From: Papio anubis
Taxonomy: Eukaryota; Chordata; Mammalia; Primates; Cercopithecidae
Direction: 5' to 3'
Length of the DNA: 64,000 bases
Assembly (NCBI RefSeq): GCF_008728515.1
Contig: NC_044976.1
Span: 215,947,467 to 216,011,466, forward strand
Below, in pieces: positions 23,275 through 35,446 of this stretch. Position numbers and translations under genes: made by a program. The notes beneath the pieces are model-generated. The model saw only the letters and a program-made list of their open reading frames with translations. It did no database searches and was not told the origin of the DNA. The stretch's first letter is position 1, and the number at the start of each line of letters is the position of its first letter.

Positions 23275-24664
23275 ATCAAAGTGATCCTCAGTTTGCCATG
23301 AGAGGTAAAATGGTGGGTCAGCCCGAGGCATATAATCTTCATACTAACGGTTATCACCTAAGGGCAACATGCAGAAAGCCACAGCAGTGCTCCTTAGTGA
23401 TAGGATCCTCAATGTTACAGATGGTGGGTACTTCTTACCCCCCCGCCGCATAAATTGATTTATCATGTGTCTGTATCTATCACTTACATAAGCATCATGT
23501 GCTACAAAGTGGTATTACCCCAGATTTCTTTTTTCCACAGTTACAATGGTTGACAAAAGCCACTCTGTCCCCTTTCCTGGCCTATGTCAAGGCCCAGTTC
23601 AAACCCTCTCCCTAACTGCAGATTAGAAGTCATGGTGGGCTCTCGACAGCTCTCACTCAGAGGTGCCAGTACACATCCCTGCACATACAGAGGGATAAAG
23701 AGCTATACAATCTCAGTAAAGTGCTTTCTTCCAAAGAAGGGCCAGCCCCTGAACTAACTGACATATAATTTTGGCCAATAAAATTAAGGTAACAAGTTCC
23801 ATAAGTTGTATAAACATAAGACACAATGAAAAACACAAAATGCTCCAGTTTCAGATACAGGGAAATCAAGGCCATATACTTCTCAGTAGGGGAAACATCC
23901 AGCAAGATCCTGGGAAAACCAGCAGTCAGGGATAGAAAGGGAAACAGTGCTCCACAGACAAGGGCAGACCAAGGAGCCTCTGATTCCCCAGAGTCTATAG
24001 TTATACGCAGATCTCTCAAGGGGATGAAACTAGTTAACCCAAATGTCAGGTTTCTTCTGACTTAGACCATATATCCTTACAGCACCAGGTTGAGCTCATT
24101 GCCCCTCTCTTGAACCTAAACAAAGCCCAGCTGCAGACTTAGAAAGGATTTACTGTTCACAACAACAAAACTAATTTTCTACTGCACCCAATCTTCTCTA
24201 AAAATGTTCCTTAAGTGACCAAGTTAAAGGTAATCAAAGGATGATTTCCCCCTTGATGATATGTATATTTCAATTGATGTGCCTGAACATTAAACTAAGA
24301 GTTAAGCTGTTGATAAGTCCTTGAAATCAGGCATTCTCATAAAACATTCACATCAATTCAAGCAAAACATTAAAGAGCATTACATAATGAGTCATACTAA
24401 AATGGCAATGAAAAGAACAACCATTAAGACACCCAGAGTATCTCCAGTTATCATTTACAGCACGAAAACATGTCTTGAGACTAACATCAAAACATTTACC
24501 TCAGCTCCCAGAAGTATCCTGTTCTTCCCCTTAAGTACACAACATTTACCAAAAGCACTGTTTTATGCAAATACAAAAGGCTTCTCTAAAAATGAAACTA
24601 AAAAAAAACTTATTTGGAAGAACATCCACTAACCTATCTCTATTGCTGATGTAAAGGCTTAAAG
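23275..24664. other. Intronic DNA, no supported gene
   Basis: Open frames at 23657-24019 (minus) and 24321-24632 (plus) show no domain. A CG-bearing c-rich run (ccccccgccgca) lies at about 23440. No repeat family recognised. Confidence 0.4.
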
Positions 24665-24905
24665 GACTATTTCAAGGAAAGGGAAGGCTGTGTAATTGTA
24701 TGCTAATGTTCTCTGATACAACTGTGGCTCTCACATCAGCTTTCTTACAAGAGAAGAGCTATGAACAATTAAGATGGCATAGCACGGAAAAAAAATGACC
24801 AGCAAAGAACATTCACATTCCCTCTCCTCTCTCATCCTCTCTGCTTTTTGGCACCTTTCCGATAAAAGGAAAGCAAATCTAAATACAATCCAAGTCATTT
24901 TGTGG
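24665..24905 (+). repeat. Diverged direct repeat, copy 2
   Basis: Counterpart of 21700-21930: gatacaactgtggctctcac, ttcttacaaga, gataaaaggaaagcaaatct. Confidence 0.5.
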
Positions 24906-25203
24906 TTAATTCCAAGTAATTTTCCATATTTTAATAAATCTACCATTACTTTTTCACAGTTTTAACAGAGGCCACTCCCAACAACTCCTTAAATGTGAAA
25001 ACATAAAAACACACAACTGCAACCAAAAATCTAAATTATTGTCCTCTTTACCCATTACCAGAGAGTGTTATCAATAAAATCTTGTCTGTACATTTTTCCA
25101 ATTTCCAAGATAAATATGATCTTATTATGAACGTACAGCATCACAGAATGTATAATTACTGTTGACATCTGACAAGTTTCCAACAGGAATGAAAAGCCTA
25201 ATT
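24906..25203. other. AT-rich intronic DNA
   Basis: Nothing recognised. Confidence 0.4.
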
Positions 25204-25213
25204 AATAAAGATC

Positions 25214-25513
25214 TAGCCAGATGCGGCGGCTCACACTTATAGTCCCAACACTTTGGGAGGCTGATGCAAGAGCGTCACTTGAGGCCAGGTGTTCAAGCCC
25301 AGCCTGGACAATACAGTGAGACCCCCATCTCTACAAAAAAAAAATTTAAAAATAGCTAGGTGTGGTGGCTCGTGCCTGTAGTCCCAGCTACTTGGGCTGA
25401 GGTGGGAAGCTTGCTTGAGCCCAGGAGTCCAAGGCTGAGTGAGCTAGGATCATACCACTGCACTCCAGCCTGGGCAACAGAGCAAGACTCTGTCCCAAAA
25501 TAATAATAAAAAT
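25214..25513 (+). mobile_element. Old Alu with (AAT)n tail
   Basis: Target duplication aataaagatc on both sides; tail became ataataataaaaataat. Confidence 0.9.
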
Positions 25514-25529
25514 AATAATAAAGATCATG

Positions 25530-25735
25530 GGCTCTGAGTTTAGACAGAATTAGCTACATAATTTGAGCAAGTTGCAACTTCTCTGAACTTTGCTTTTCTT
25601 ATCTATAAAACAGGAATAATATATAGAGAGACCTCAGAAGATTTTGCAAGACTAAATGAGATAATGCACACCAAAGCCCATGGAATAATTCCTGACACAA
25701 AGCAAGTATTCCTTAAGTGTTGACCATCATCATCC
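25530..25735 (+). mobile_element. MIR relic
   Basis: catgggctctgagtttagac, tcttatctataaaacaggaa and actaaatgagataatgcaca in MIR order. Confidence 0.7.
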
Positions 25736-25789
25736 TCTATACTGAGTAAAATGTATCATTACTGCTTACTTATCAATCACATATAATAT

Positions 25790-25985
25790 CCCAGGCTTTA
25801 TGCTGGACGCTGAACACTTGATCATAGATTATCTCATTTGTTCTTTTCACTAATCTGATAAGGTTGTTTTGATTATTGTTGTTAACCCCATTTTACCAAT
25901 GAGAAAACTAAGGTTCGGCTAGTCAGTTTGCAGGTTCATGAAATTAGTCAATGGCATAATCAGAACCTGGACCAGAATCTATCTG
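25790..25985 (-). mobile_element. MIR relic
   Basis: ccccattttaccaatgagaa with preceding ttatctcatttgttctt, MIR core complement. Confidence 0.65.
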
Positions 25986-26204
25986 ACAACAAAGCTCCTT
26001 AACAGATATGACATAAGTATTAGCAGGTTCAAATTCCCCTAGAACGGGTAATAATAGAAGATTCCATACCCGATTATAGGTGATACTCATGTGATAACCA
26101 CAGAAACTTCTGACCTTTTAGGCCAAAAGTGAAAAGTCAAAACCCCATTCCAACTCTTGAATTAATTAAGTGATCTTTAATCTCTAAAATCTTTTATTTC
26201 AGGG

Positions 26205-26440
26205 ATAAGTGATGATAATACCTCACATTTATATAATGCTCTGGATTAAGTCATTTGCTCTTCACTAAAATCTTATGAGACAGATAGGAATTATAACCCT
26301 CATTTTGTAGATGAAGAAAATGAAAATCGAAGAGATTAAGTGATTTGCCCAAGGTCACAAATCTAGCAAATGGAAGCAGCGCTCAAACCTAAGACTTACT
26401 TCTCCAAGTACAGTCCTATTTTTCAGTATACCATGCAGAC
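26205..26440 (-). mobile_element. MIR relic
   Basis: ccctcattttgtagatgaag and gatttgcccaaggtcacaaa are classical MIR segments. Confidence 0.75.
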
Positions 26441-26855
26441 AAACAGATGAATAATACTAATTAAAAAGTGATCTTCAAAAAAAGTAATCTCACCACTCCC
26501 CAAAAAACTAATTCACTCATCTAACTCATTCTCATTGATGATCAAAGCAATGGTATAGTTCTCTAAAATACATTTAAAGAAAGGAGATAAGACTTAGAGG
26601 AGCATAACACTGTTCAAAAAGGTAAGCCCATGGACATATAAGGAAAGCAAAAGATCCACTGGTCTCCAAGACAACAAAATAAATAAAATTACCCACCTAT
26701 ACTAATAGAAAATACAGTCTAGAACTATACTGAAGAATTTAGTTTAAATAAAAACAGTCAGAGTGGGTAGATATTGATGGTACAAGACACAATATCTACA
26801 TCCAAGAGCTTCCAGAGGAGGTTAAAAAAAGTATTTAACAATTATTGGTTCAAAT
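26441..26855. other. AT-rich intronic DNA, no gene
   Basis: Nothing recognised. Confidence 0.45.
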
Positions 26856-26868
26856 AGTTAAAATATGA

Positions 26869-27180
26869 TTGGGCACGGTAGCTCACGCCTGTAATCCCAG
26901 CACGCTGGGAGGCCAAGGCAGGTGGATCACTTGAAGCCAGGAGTTTGAAACCAGCCTGGCCAATATAGCAAAATCCCATCTCTACTTAAAATACAAAAAT
27001 TAGCCAGGCGTGGTGGTGCGCATCTGTAATCCCAGCTACTCGTCCCAGCTAGTTAGGAAGCTGAGGCATGAGAATCACTTGAACCCAGGAGGCAGAGGTT
27101 GCAGTGAGCTGAGATCGCACCACTGCACTCCAGCCTGGGCAACAGAGCAAGACTCTGTCTGGAAAAAAAAAAAAAAAAAA
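26869..27180 (+). mobile_element. AluS with internal duplication
   Basis: gttaaaatat and gttaaaatac flank it. The right-arm start tcccagctactcg is followed by a second tcccagctag. Confidence 0.9.
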
Positions 27181-27411
27181 GTTAAAATACAAGGTGGTAA
27201 ATGTGATAAAAGATACAATGCTCTGAATACATGAAAGAGTGAGCACCACCCTAAACAACCAGGAGATAATCAAAGAATCTGTTCATCTATAGAAAGAAAA
27301 TGGAAAAAAGAAAAAAACAGAAGTCTCAAAATACAAGAAAAATAGCTACAAGTGACGTCCCCCTAGTGCAGAAAACCATGCCCGGTGTCTAACTCAGGCT
27401 CCACTTACCTC

Positions 27412-27713
27412 TTTTTTTTTTTTTTTTTTTTGAGATGGAGTTTTGCTCTTGTTGCCCAGGCTAGAGTGCAATGGCGCGATCTCGGCTCACCACAACCTCT
27501 GCCTCCCGGGTTCAAGTGATTCTCCTGCCTCAGTCTCCTGAATAGCTGGGATTACAGGCATGCACCACCACACCGGGCTAATTTTGTATTTATAGTAGAG
27601 ATGGGGTTTCTCCACGTTTGTCAGGCTGGTCTCGAACTCTCAACCTCAGGTGATCCGCATGCCTTGGCCTCCCAAAGTACTGGGATTACAAGTGTGAGCC
27701 ACCATGCCCAGCC
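27412..27713 (-). mobile_element. AluS
   Basis: T19 start; gagatggagttttgctcttg indicates Sx/Sq-like copy; ends atgcccagcc. Confidence 0.9.
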
Positions 27714-28126
27714 CTCTCTTTTAGCATTTCCTATGCATAGTGGCCGCATGAATCATTTGACCTCGTAATAAATCGATCTTCCACAAGTGCCTCATTCATT
27801 AAATCTGCTCATTACAAGTTGGGCTCCAAACTACAATTAAATCCATGTATTTGATCTGTGACTGACAAATTATTATATTAAAGGTAGTTATTACATATGT
27901 AATTTCATTTAAAAGAAGTCCAGGCATTTTAAAATAGACTTCTAGAATCATCTGCCAGCTTGACTTGGATATCTTGACTGAAACTAACAGAAGAAAGATA
28001 TTACTATAGATCTCTGATATAGAAAGGTCAAGTTCAAAAAATTCAGTTAAAAAGCAAAAACAGAAGAAAGTGAAGGGTGCTCAGAAAAAGTCCAAGCTAA
28101 GCACAGACAAAAATAACAGAGATTTA
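27714..28126. other. Intronic DNA, no gene
   Basis: Nothing recognised. Confidence 0.4.
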
Positions 28127-28421
28127 GGCTGGGCATGGTGGCTCATGCCTGTAATCCCACTTTGGGAGGCCGAGGCAGGCAGATCACCTGAGGTCAGGAG
28201 TTCAAGACCAGCCTGGACAACCTGGTGAAACCCCATCTCCACTAAAAATACAAAATTAGCCGGGCATGGTGGCGCACGCCTGTAGTCTCAGGTACTCGGG
28301 AGACTGAGGCAGGAGAATCGCTTGAACCCAGGAGGCAGAGGTTACAGTGCGCTGAGATCGCACCACTGCACTGCAGCTTGAGTGACACAGTGAGACTCTG
28401 TCTCAAAAGAAAAAAAAAAAT
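28127..28421 (+). mobile_element. AluS
   Basis: Head ggctgggcatggtggctcat; 6-bp deletion before actttggg; flanked by cagagattt and acagatttt. Confidence 0.88.
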
Positions 28422-28589
28422 ACAGATTTTAAGCAGGCTGTTACTTACAACTGCTGCAAATATTCATATAAAACTACTATTGATTTAGCCCTAGTGTTCT
28501 CAAACTTTAGTGCCAACAAGACCAATAAAGTAGACAGAAGACAGATTGCAAAAGGAATGCATCTCTGTCCTGTAGGTAAACAGGTATCA

Positions 28590-28769
28590 AAATTTTATGA
28601 GTACCAGCATCACCCAGGGAGCTTGGCAAGAATGTAGATTCTGTGCCTTAAAATACTAGATATTCTCAGGAGAGGCACTGGGAGCCAGATTTTTAATAAG
28701 TCCCCTCTCTCCTTCTCCACCTCCCACTCCCCAGTAATTCTGAGGGAGGTGAATGGTAGATCACACTTT
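28590..28769. mobile_element. MER5A-like hAT element
   Basis: gtaccagcatcacccaggga, cttggcaagaatgtagattc and agatcacactttaagaagca in MER5A order. Confidence 0.7.
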
Positions 28770-28782
28770 AAGAAGCAATGCA

Positions 28783-29085
28783 GGCCGGGCGTGGCGGCTC
28801 ACGCCTGTCATCCCAGCACTTTGGGAGGCAGAGGCAGGCAGATCACGAAGTCAGGAGATCGAGACCATCCTGGCTAACACAGTGAAACCCCGTCTCTACT
28901 AAAAATACAGAAAATTAGCCGGGTGTGGTGGCAGTACCTGTGGTCCCAGCTACTGGGGAGCCTGAGGAGAATGGTGAGAACCTGGGAGGCAGAGGCGGAG
29001 GTTGCAGTGAGCCAAGATTGCACCACTGCACTCTAGCCTGGGTGACAGGGCAAGACTCCATCTCAAAAAATAATAATGAAAGAAA
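28783..29085 (+). mobile_element. AluY
   Basis: Perfect 13-bp target duplication aagaagcaatgca (28770-28782, 29086-29098), inserted at the end of the MER5A-like element. Confidence 0.93.
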
Positions 29086-29094
29086 AAGAAGCAA

Positions 29095-29235
29095 TGCAAT
29101 TTCAGGTACTATCCTAGTACCCTTGTGTGTGTTGTCTCATTTACTCCTCATGAAGATCACATGAGGTAGATATTTCCCTGTTTTATGAATGAGAAAACAG
29201 AAGCCCAGGGTTTAAGAGGCAGAAGGTTAAACAAC
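29095..29235 (-). mobile_element. MIR relic
   Basis: ttgtctcatttactcctcat and ttatgaatgagaaaacagaa. Confidence 0.6.
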
Positions 29236-29547
29236 TAAGGAGAAAGAAAAAGGACAGAAAGGAAATTTGCTCTATTGGACAGCGATTTCAAAGTATTGTA
29301 AATAAAGAAGCTGACATTCTAAAAAATCATTAAAAACAAAAGTATCAATAGATCAGAGAGTTTCAATATCTTGTGTCATTCAGAGAGATGTGGAAGGCCA
29401 ATATTGAAAGTTATAAATAACTATCCAAATATTTAAAATGCAACTCATCTCTGTTTGTAGTAGGCTGTACATAAGCCAAGGTAGAGGCCAAAAGTACACT
29501 GTATGAAGTTATTTATGCTTAAAATTTGCATTATTTGAGCTTTAAGT
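29236..29547. other. AT-rich intronic DNA
   Basis: No gene or repeat recognised. Confidence 0.4.
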
Positions 29548-29841
29548 CTTTTTTTTTTGAGACAGTCTGGCTGTGTCACCCAGTGGGTGACAAAATCACA
29601 GCTCACAGCAGCCTCAACCCCCGAGGCTCAAGTGATCCTCCTGCCTCAGCCTCCCAACTACCTGGGACTAGAAGCATGCACCACTGCACCTTGCTAATTT
29701 TTTCCTTTTTTTTTTTTGTTTTTGTCAGGACAGGATCTTGCTGTGTTGCCTGAGCTGGTCTGGAGCTTCTGGACTCAAGTGATCTTCTCACCTTGGCCTC
29801 CCAAACTGCTGGGAGGAAAGGCACGAGCCACTGTGCCTGAC
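29548..29841 (-). mobile_element. AluJ
   Basis: Diverged copy: cagtctggctgtgtcaccca, agcctcaacccccgaggctc. Confidence 0.85.
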
Positions 29842-30300
29842 TTAATTCATTTTCATAGGTGAATTAAATAATCACCTATAAACATTCACTTTGATATACC
29901 ATTTCTGATGACTATACAGAATTATAGATTTGATACTAATAATTCAGCCGGTGATCCTAATCTTACTAGCTTCCCTAATCAGTAGTACCAATTGACTAAG
30001 AGTGGTAACAATAATGAAGAGAAGGAGACAGTTTCAAAAAATATTCAAAAAATGTCTCAGATGCTATCTGCAGACAGAGTGCTCTGATAATCCTGCAAAT
30101 TTCAGTTATTGAGACATTTATTGAACATCCTTGTGTACTTAGCAATGAACTAGGCTCTTGGGATACACAGAAAAATAAGACAAGGTCTCTGTCCTCAAGA
30201 AGGCGAAGACCACAGGGCAAATAACTAATAAAACCTAATAATAACCAAATTAAGACTTAAATTATAATAATACCTAAATTCCACCAATCAATCACTGAGG
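29842..30300. other. Intronic DNA with an L2/MIR-like stretch
   Basis: gagacatttattgaacatcc to acaaggtctctgtcctcaag (about 30110-30205) resembles an old L2/MIR segment. Confidence 0.45.
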
Positions 30301-30302
30301 AC

Positions 30303-30589
30303 TGGAGGCAATGGCTCACACCTGTAATCCCAGCACTTTGGGAGGCCAAGGGGAGAGGACTGCTTGAGCCCAGGAGATCAGCCTGGGCAACACAGTGAGA
30401 CTCTGTTTCTACAAATAATTTAAAAATTAGCCAGGTATAGTGGCAGGCACCTGTGCTCCCAGCTATTCCGGAGGCTGAGGTGGGAGGATTGTTTGAGTCT
30501 GGGAAGTGAAGGCTGCAGTGAGTCATGATCATGCCACTGCACCCCAGCCTCAACAGAGTGAGACCCTGTCTCAAATTAAATAAATAAAT
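30303..30589 (+). mobile_element. AluJ
   Basis: Head gaggcaatggctcacacc; tail aaattaaataaataaat. Confidence 0.85.
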
Positions 30590-30639
30590 GGCTTTTTAAA
30601 AAGATCAATCAATGAAAACTAAGTAGAGCAAGGAAAGAA

Positions 30640-30790
30640 CACGTATTCAGTATAAGGACCTAATATACACAAAATACTTCCACATGTTTTATCTCTTTTA
30701 ATTCTGAGAATAATCTGAAGAGGCAGGGTTCGAGATTAAGAAAACAAACTTCAGAGCTGTTAAGTAGTTTGCCCCAACTCACATAACTCA
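30640..30790 (-). mobile_element. MIR relic
   Basis: tgttttatctcttttaattc, then gttaagtagtttgccccaac. Confidence 0.6.
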
Positions 30791-30962
30791 TAAAGAGGAA
30801 AAGACAAGGGAAAGCACCAAAGTGAGAGGAAGTATGACTGGTTCACAAGGCACTGAGACCAGTCAGACTAAAACACAGGATACACTGGGAAATAAAGCTG
30901 GCCAGAGTTGGGTCAGATTAGAAAGGACCACTAGTTATGCTTCATGAAATAAGAATCTGTCA

Positions 30963-31260
30963 GCCGGGCATGGTAGCTCATGCCTGTAATCCCAGCCCTT
31001 TGGGAGGCCGAGGCAGGCGTATTACCTAAGATCAGGAGTTCAAGACCAGCCTGGCCAACATGGCAAAACTCCGTCTCTACTAAAAATACAAAAAAAATTA
31101 GCGGGGCATGGTGGCAGGCGTCGGTAATCCCAGCTACCGGGGAGGCTGAGGCAGGAGAATTGCTTGAACCCGGGAGGTGGAGGTTGCAGTCAGTCGAGAT
31201 AGCACCATTGCACTCCAGCCTGGGCAACAAGAGCGAAACTTTGTCTCAAAAAACAAATAA
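30963..31260 (+). mobile_element. AluS, tail invaded by a younger AluY
   Basis: Outer duplication aagaatctgtca (30951-30962) recurs as aagaatcagtca at 31559-31570, beyond the second Alu, so the second inserted into this copy's tail. Confidence 0.9.
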
Positions 31261-31261
31261 A

Positions 31262-31541
31262 GGCCGGGCGCGGTGGCTCAAGCCAGTAATCCCAGCACTT
31301 TGGGAGGCCGAGACGGGTGGATCACGAGGTCAGGAGATCGAGACCATCCTGGCTAACACGGTGAAACCCCGTCTCTACTAAGAAATACAAAAAACTAGCC
31401 GGGCGAGGTGGCGGGCGCCTGTAGTCCCAGCTACTCGGGAGGCTGAGGCAGGAGAATGGCGTGAACCCAGGAGGCGGAGCTTGCAGTGAGCTGAGATCCG
31501 GCCACTGCACTCCAGCCTGGGCAAAAAAAAAAAAAAAAAAA
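31262..31541 (+). mobile_element. Young AluY of Old World monkey type, nested
   Basis: Carries ggctcaagcc, actagccgggcgagg and gagatccggccactgc. Flanking aaacaaataaa on each side is the inner duplication. Confidence 0.92.
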
Positions 31542-31570
31542 CAAATAAAAATAAAAATAAGAATCAGTCA

Positions 31571-32236
31571 TTAAAGGCACATTTAAGGAAGACTACTAAT
31601 ATGGCAACACTTCATAGAACAGATTGCAGTAGGGAGGATCTGTAAATAGATACAATCAACTAAGACACAGCTCTAGAGAGGAGCTGCCGCTGACATGCAG
31701 GAACTAACCGATACTATCAGGTAGGCAGGTGTTGCTCCAAGCTGGCCAGGCCCTCACAGGGAGGCAGTGGTGTCCTTCTGTTGAACATAAACAATTTCAC
31801 AGAACATGGACCTCAGACAAGGCCACTCTGTGACCGTAATGGATCAAAACAAAAACAAGACCACTCTGCAATCGTGTCTGAACGCAACTCTGTTCAACTA
31901 CAGATGTGCTCCTTGGCTGGAAGGTAGGAACCAAAACTGCAGCCTATTCTAGGATGGTGGCAGTGGGAAAAGAAGAAAGAAAGCAATATAAGTGACATTT
32001 CCAAGTAAGAATAAAAAGAACTGTTAATAGGCAATTCAAGAGAAAAAGCTGAGACTCGTACATCGCTTGAGAGAGTGGATAGCATCCAACTGATATATTA
32101 TAAATTTAAATTTTATCTATAATATTTTAAATCCATATTTTTATTTAATCTAGTTAAATTAGTCCATGTTTCTTAGATTGGATAAAAGATGATGACGGAA
32201 AAATATTTAGTAGGTAATTAGAGATTAAAAAATAAT
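31571..32236. other. Intronic DNA, no gene
   Basis: Contains two close copies of a short phrase (aggccactctgtgaccgt, agaccactctgcaatcgt) about 60 bp apart. No family recognised. Confidence 0.4.
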
Positions 32237-32540
32237 GGCCGGGCGCGGTGGCTCACACCTGTAATCCCAGCACTTTGGGAGGCTGAGGTGGGTGGATCAC
32301 GAGGTCAGCAGATTGAGACCATCCTGACTAACACGGTGAAACCCCGTCTCCACTGAAAATACGGAAAAAAAAAAAAAAAAAAAAAATAGCCGGACGCGGT
32401 GGCGGCGCCTGTAGTCCCAGCTACTCAGAAGGCTAAGACAGGAGAATGGAGTGAACCTGGGAGGCGGAGCTTGCAAAGTGAGCTGAGATCGCGCCACCGC
32501 ACTCCAGCCTGGGCGACAAAGCGAGCCTCTGTCTCAAAAG

Positions 32541-32573
<33 letters not shown>
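32237..32573 (+). mobile_element. AluY with expanded linker and (AAT)n tail
   Basis: Central A-rich linker expanded to A23; tail is (AAT)11-type repeat at 32541-32572. Confidence 0.9.
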
Positions 32574-32690
32574 CCTGCGTCCCACCTCCAAAGGCTCTGA
32601 TTCGATGAGTATTGAGTGTAGCCCAGGCATCAGGATTTTTCAAAGCTCCCTAGGTGATTCCAGTGTGCAGCCAAGATAAGAACCGGTATC
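32574..32690. mobile_element. MER5A-like half element
   Basis: ggctctgattcgatgagtat, gcatcaggatttttcaaagc and taggtgattccagtgtgcag; the AluY above abuts it. Confidence 0.65.
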
Positions 32691-33235
32691 TTGGAGAATG
32701 CCGATGGCTCCTGACTAGGAGGAAAAAGGACAAACAATGGAGAGGGTAGAAAGGGACCCAAGAAAGTACTGGGGCAAAAAGGTAAATAGAAAAAAATGGC
32801 TGAAAGACTAGACAGACGATTCCCAGACACAGCAAGAGTCATTTAAATGATGAAAGAGTCACTATGTAACAAAAGATAGAAACCAGACAAGAAGGCTAAC
32901 GTAGGTTTAGATGACTAGGAAACATGACCAACAAGTAAGGACAATACTCTGCATTAGCAAAATCTTCAGCTAGGAGACTTTCCATCTATGATCCTCTGAG
33001 GATGCCTGGATAACAGCTACATGTGCTACCACAAACAGATGTAACTGTACAGCCTGTTTCTAAATACAGTGGGGATTCCTCCAGCCCTCTTCCTTCCTAG
33101 TGTTCCCACACTGCCACCTCGTGGGTCAGCATTGCAAGGAGCCGGTTTGAAGTGGAAGGGAGTTCTAACTGGCCCTGCAAATTCACAAGGCAGGTACGTA
33201 GTAGAGCCTCAATTCAAGGGTTTAATCCTAATGTT
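32691..33235. other. Intronic DNA, no gene
   Basis: Nothing recognised except a weak CTCF-like gccacctcgtggg at about 33113. Confidence 0.4.
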
Positions 33236-33462
33236 TTCCTCTGTTTAATTACAGTGGAAGACAGCCTTAAGGTACATTGTTTCTTTTGTAGGTGATAAGA
33301 ATTTTCTAAAGTTGATTATGGTGATGTTAGTATGTACTTAATGCCACTGAATGGTACACTTAAATAAATAAAAGGGTAAAGTTAATGTTACTTTATATCA
33401 CTTTAAATAGGTGAATGGTATGGCATATGAGTTATATCTCAATAAAGCTGTTACAAAAAAAG
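33236..33462 (+). mobile_element. L1M 3' end
   Basis: ttgattatggtgatgttagt, ccactgaatggtacacttaa, and terminal ttatatctcaataaagctgt are the L1M 3' terminus. Confidence 0.75.
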
Positions 33463-33464
33463 TA

Positions 33465-33622
33465 GGAGGTTGCCAGGCACATTGGCCTGTAGTCCCAGCT
33501 ACTTGCAGGGGAGGAGAGGGGGGCTGAGGCAGGAGGATCACTTGAGGCCAGGAGTTTGAGGCCAGCCTGGGCAACATAGTGAGACCTTGTCTCTTTGAAA
33601 AAACAAATAAATAAAAAGAAAT
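33465..33622 (+). mobile_element. Alu-like partial copy in the L1M tail
   Basis: Flanked by agtaggaggt and agtaggaggc; contains an unusual ggggaggagaggggggctg insertion between arm motifs. Confidence 0.7.
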
Positions 33623-34475
33623 GGAGTAGGAGGCAGCTGCAGCAAATACATAAATGGTTTCCTAAAACTGCAGAAAACTTTAAAAGGATGTAAGAAATCA
33701 CTCAATACCTTCATTTCAAAAAGGTAAAACTGAGACTCAGATTAAACTGCTTACCCTACTTACCCAGGTAGTAAAAACTAGGCCAAAAAGGGGCACTATT
33801 AACCCATTTACGGAGGTCTTCCACCTCCCAGTCCTGAGAAGCTTTTCTCTTAAGCTTGATCCTCAGCAATGCTATCTTTTGCTGCCTAACTTATTACCGG
33901 GAGATCACCCTCACACCAATGACTTTACATAGCAGTAGTATCACCACTATTCCAACAGTTCTAGCTCAAAACCCAGCACTCGCCCTTCACTTATGCCCTG
34001 CCCTTTAATCGGTCAACAAAGTGGGTCAACTCCTCACCATGTTTGGTTCCAGGCCCTGTACCACTCCCCTAGCTCAGGCCCTCATCACTTCCCACCGAAA
34101 ATAATGCACATTTTCTCCTAACTGGAGTCCTCATCTCCAGTCTTTCCACTTCTCTCCCTCATCACACAATTCACCCAAATCAAGATTCCCACACAAATCT
34201 TCCACGTGCACTTCACACCGCAGCCCAAAAATCTTTATGGGCTCCTCAACAGTCATACCTAGAAAATAAAGTTCAAAATCTCTTAGCCTTATCAAGGCCT
34301 TCTGTGTTACAGACTCTATCCCAACCTATAATCTATAATCTATACAAACGGCACGTCGCTGCAGTCATAATGGTCTACTATACAATGTCTGTGCATTTCC
34401 CAACTGGTTATTCCTCCAGAGTTGTTATCTATACCACTTATTTGACTGTATCATGACTTTTTTTTTTTTTTTCCT
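33623..34475. other. Intronic DNA, MIR-like at start, no gene
   Basis: 33700-33790 (aaaactgagactcagattaa) looks like a MIR piece. The remainder is pyrimidine-rich unique text. Confidence 0.45.
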
Positions 34476-34479
34476 TTCT

Positions 34480-34640
34480 CAAAGGTTCTCACCTCCGACT
34501 ATGCATTACCATTACTTGTGAAGCTTTACACAATTATGGGATCCTTAAGGATGTTGCTCAGACATCTGGATATTTTTTAAATCCCACAGGCAAATTTGTA
34601 AAATACCAATGATTCATACATTTTAAGTAAGTCTTTTTGT
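34480..34640. mobile_element. MER5-like relic
   Basis: ggttctcacctccgactatg start and gcaaatttgtaaaataccaa end resemble a decayed MER5. Confidence 0.4.
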
Positions 34641-35125
34641 AAGATGCTTAAGTTTTCACCACCAAAACCGAACATCCAATATTAGAGTCAAAAACTCAAA
34701 AATTAAACTGCCCAGAGAAACGCTTACCTCATATCCAAGGTTTCTAGATCACTGGTACCACATAAATCTTTCCAATTAACTCTACTTTCTAACAAGAGGT
34801 AAACACAGCAGCTAAAAAAAGCTAACAAGGATGAAATTTTTATACACTCAAATTCATTTGTGAGAAACATCAACCACAACCATGCCAACTAAATATTCGA
34901 CAGAATTCCTGTTTGTCCTACCTATGACAATTATTTACGTGGAAACAGAACATGCTAATGTCAATGTCCAGTTTAAAATTGAACATGCAGAATTATTTAT
35001 AGATATTATAAGTAGTTGGACTAATCCCAGCTGTGGCAACTTCACCTTAGCCCTCGAATATAAAGACACAGAGAAGCAGGGAGTCAGTGAAGATGGAAAA
35101 GAAAGATGGCAGCTGTCAACCCAGA
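34641..35125. other. AT-rich intronic DNA, no supported gene
   Basis: An open frame on plus at 34882-35139 has no recognised domain. Confidence 0.4.
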
Positions 35126-35127
35126 CT

Positions 35128-35280
35128 GCTCCACAGTAACCTGGGGAGAATTAAAAATGTCGATGCTCAAGCCACACTCTAGACAAATTAAATCAGAATC
35201 TCTGAGGGCAGGACCTATGCATCAGCATTTTTTAAAGATCCCCAGGTGCTTTAAATGTGTAGCCAATGTTGAGAACCAAA
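35128..35280. mobile_element. MER5A-like hAT element
   Basis: ctggggagaattaaaaatgt, aatcagaatctctgagggca and tgtgtagccaatgttgagaa in order. Confidence 0.7.
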
Positions 35281-35446
35281 GAGTCACAAGGGAATTTCTC
35301 AAAGGAAATCTGAAGATTAGAGCTATTCAAAGACAGACACAAAGAGGGAAAAAAAGTCCCAAGAATCAGTTACTACACTTCAGAAGTAAGTTGCTTTCTC
35401 ATATCAATTTATGAACAATTTTTATATATTAGGAACATATACCTTT

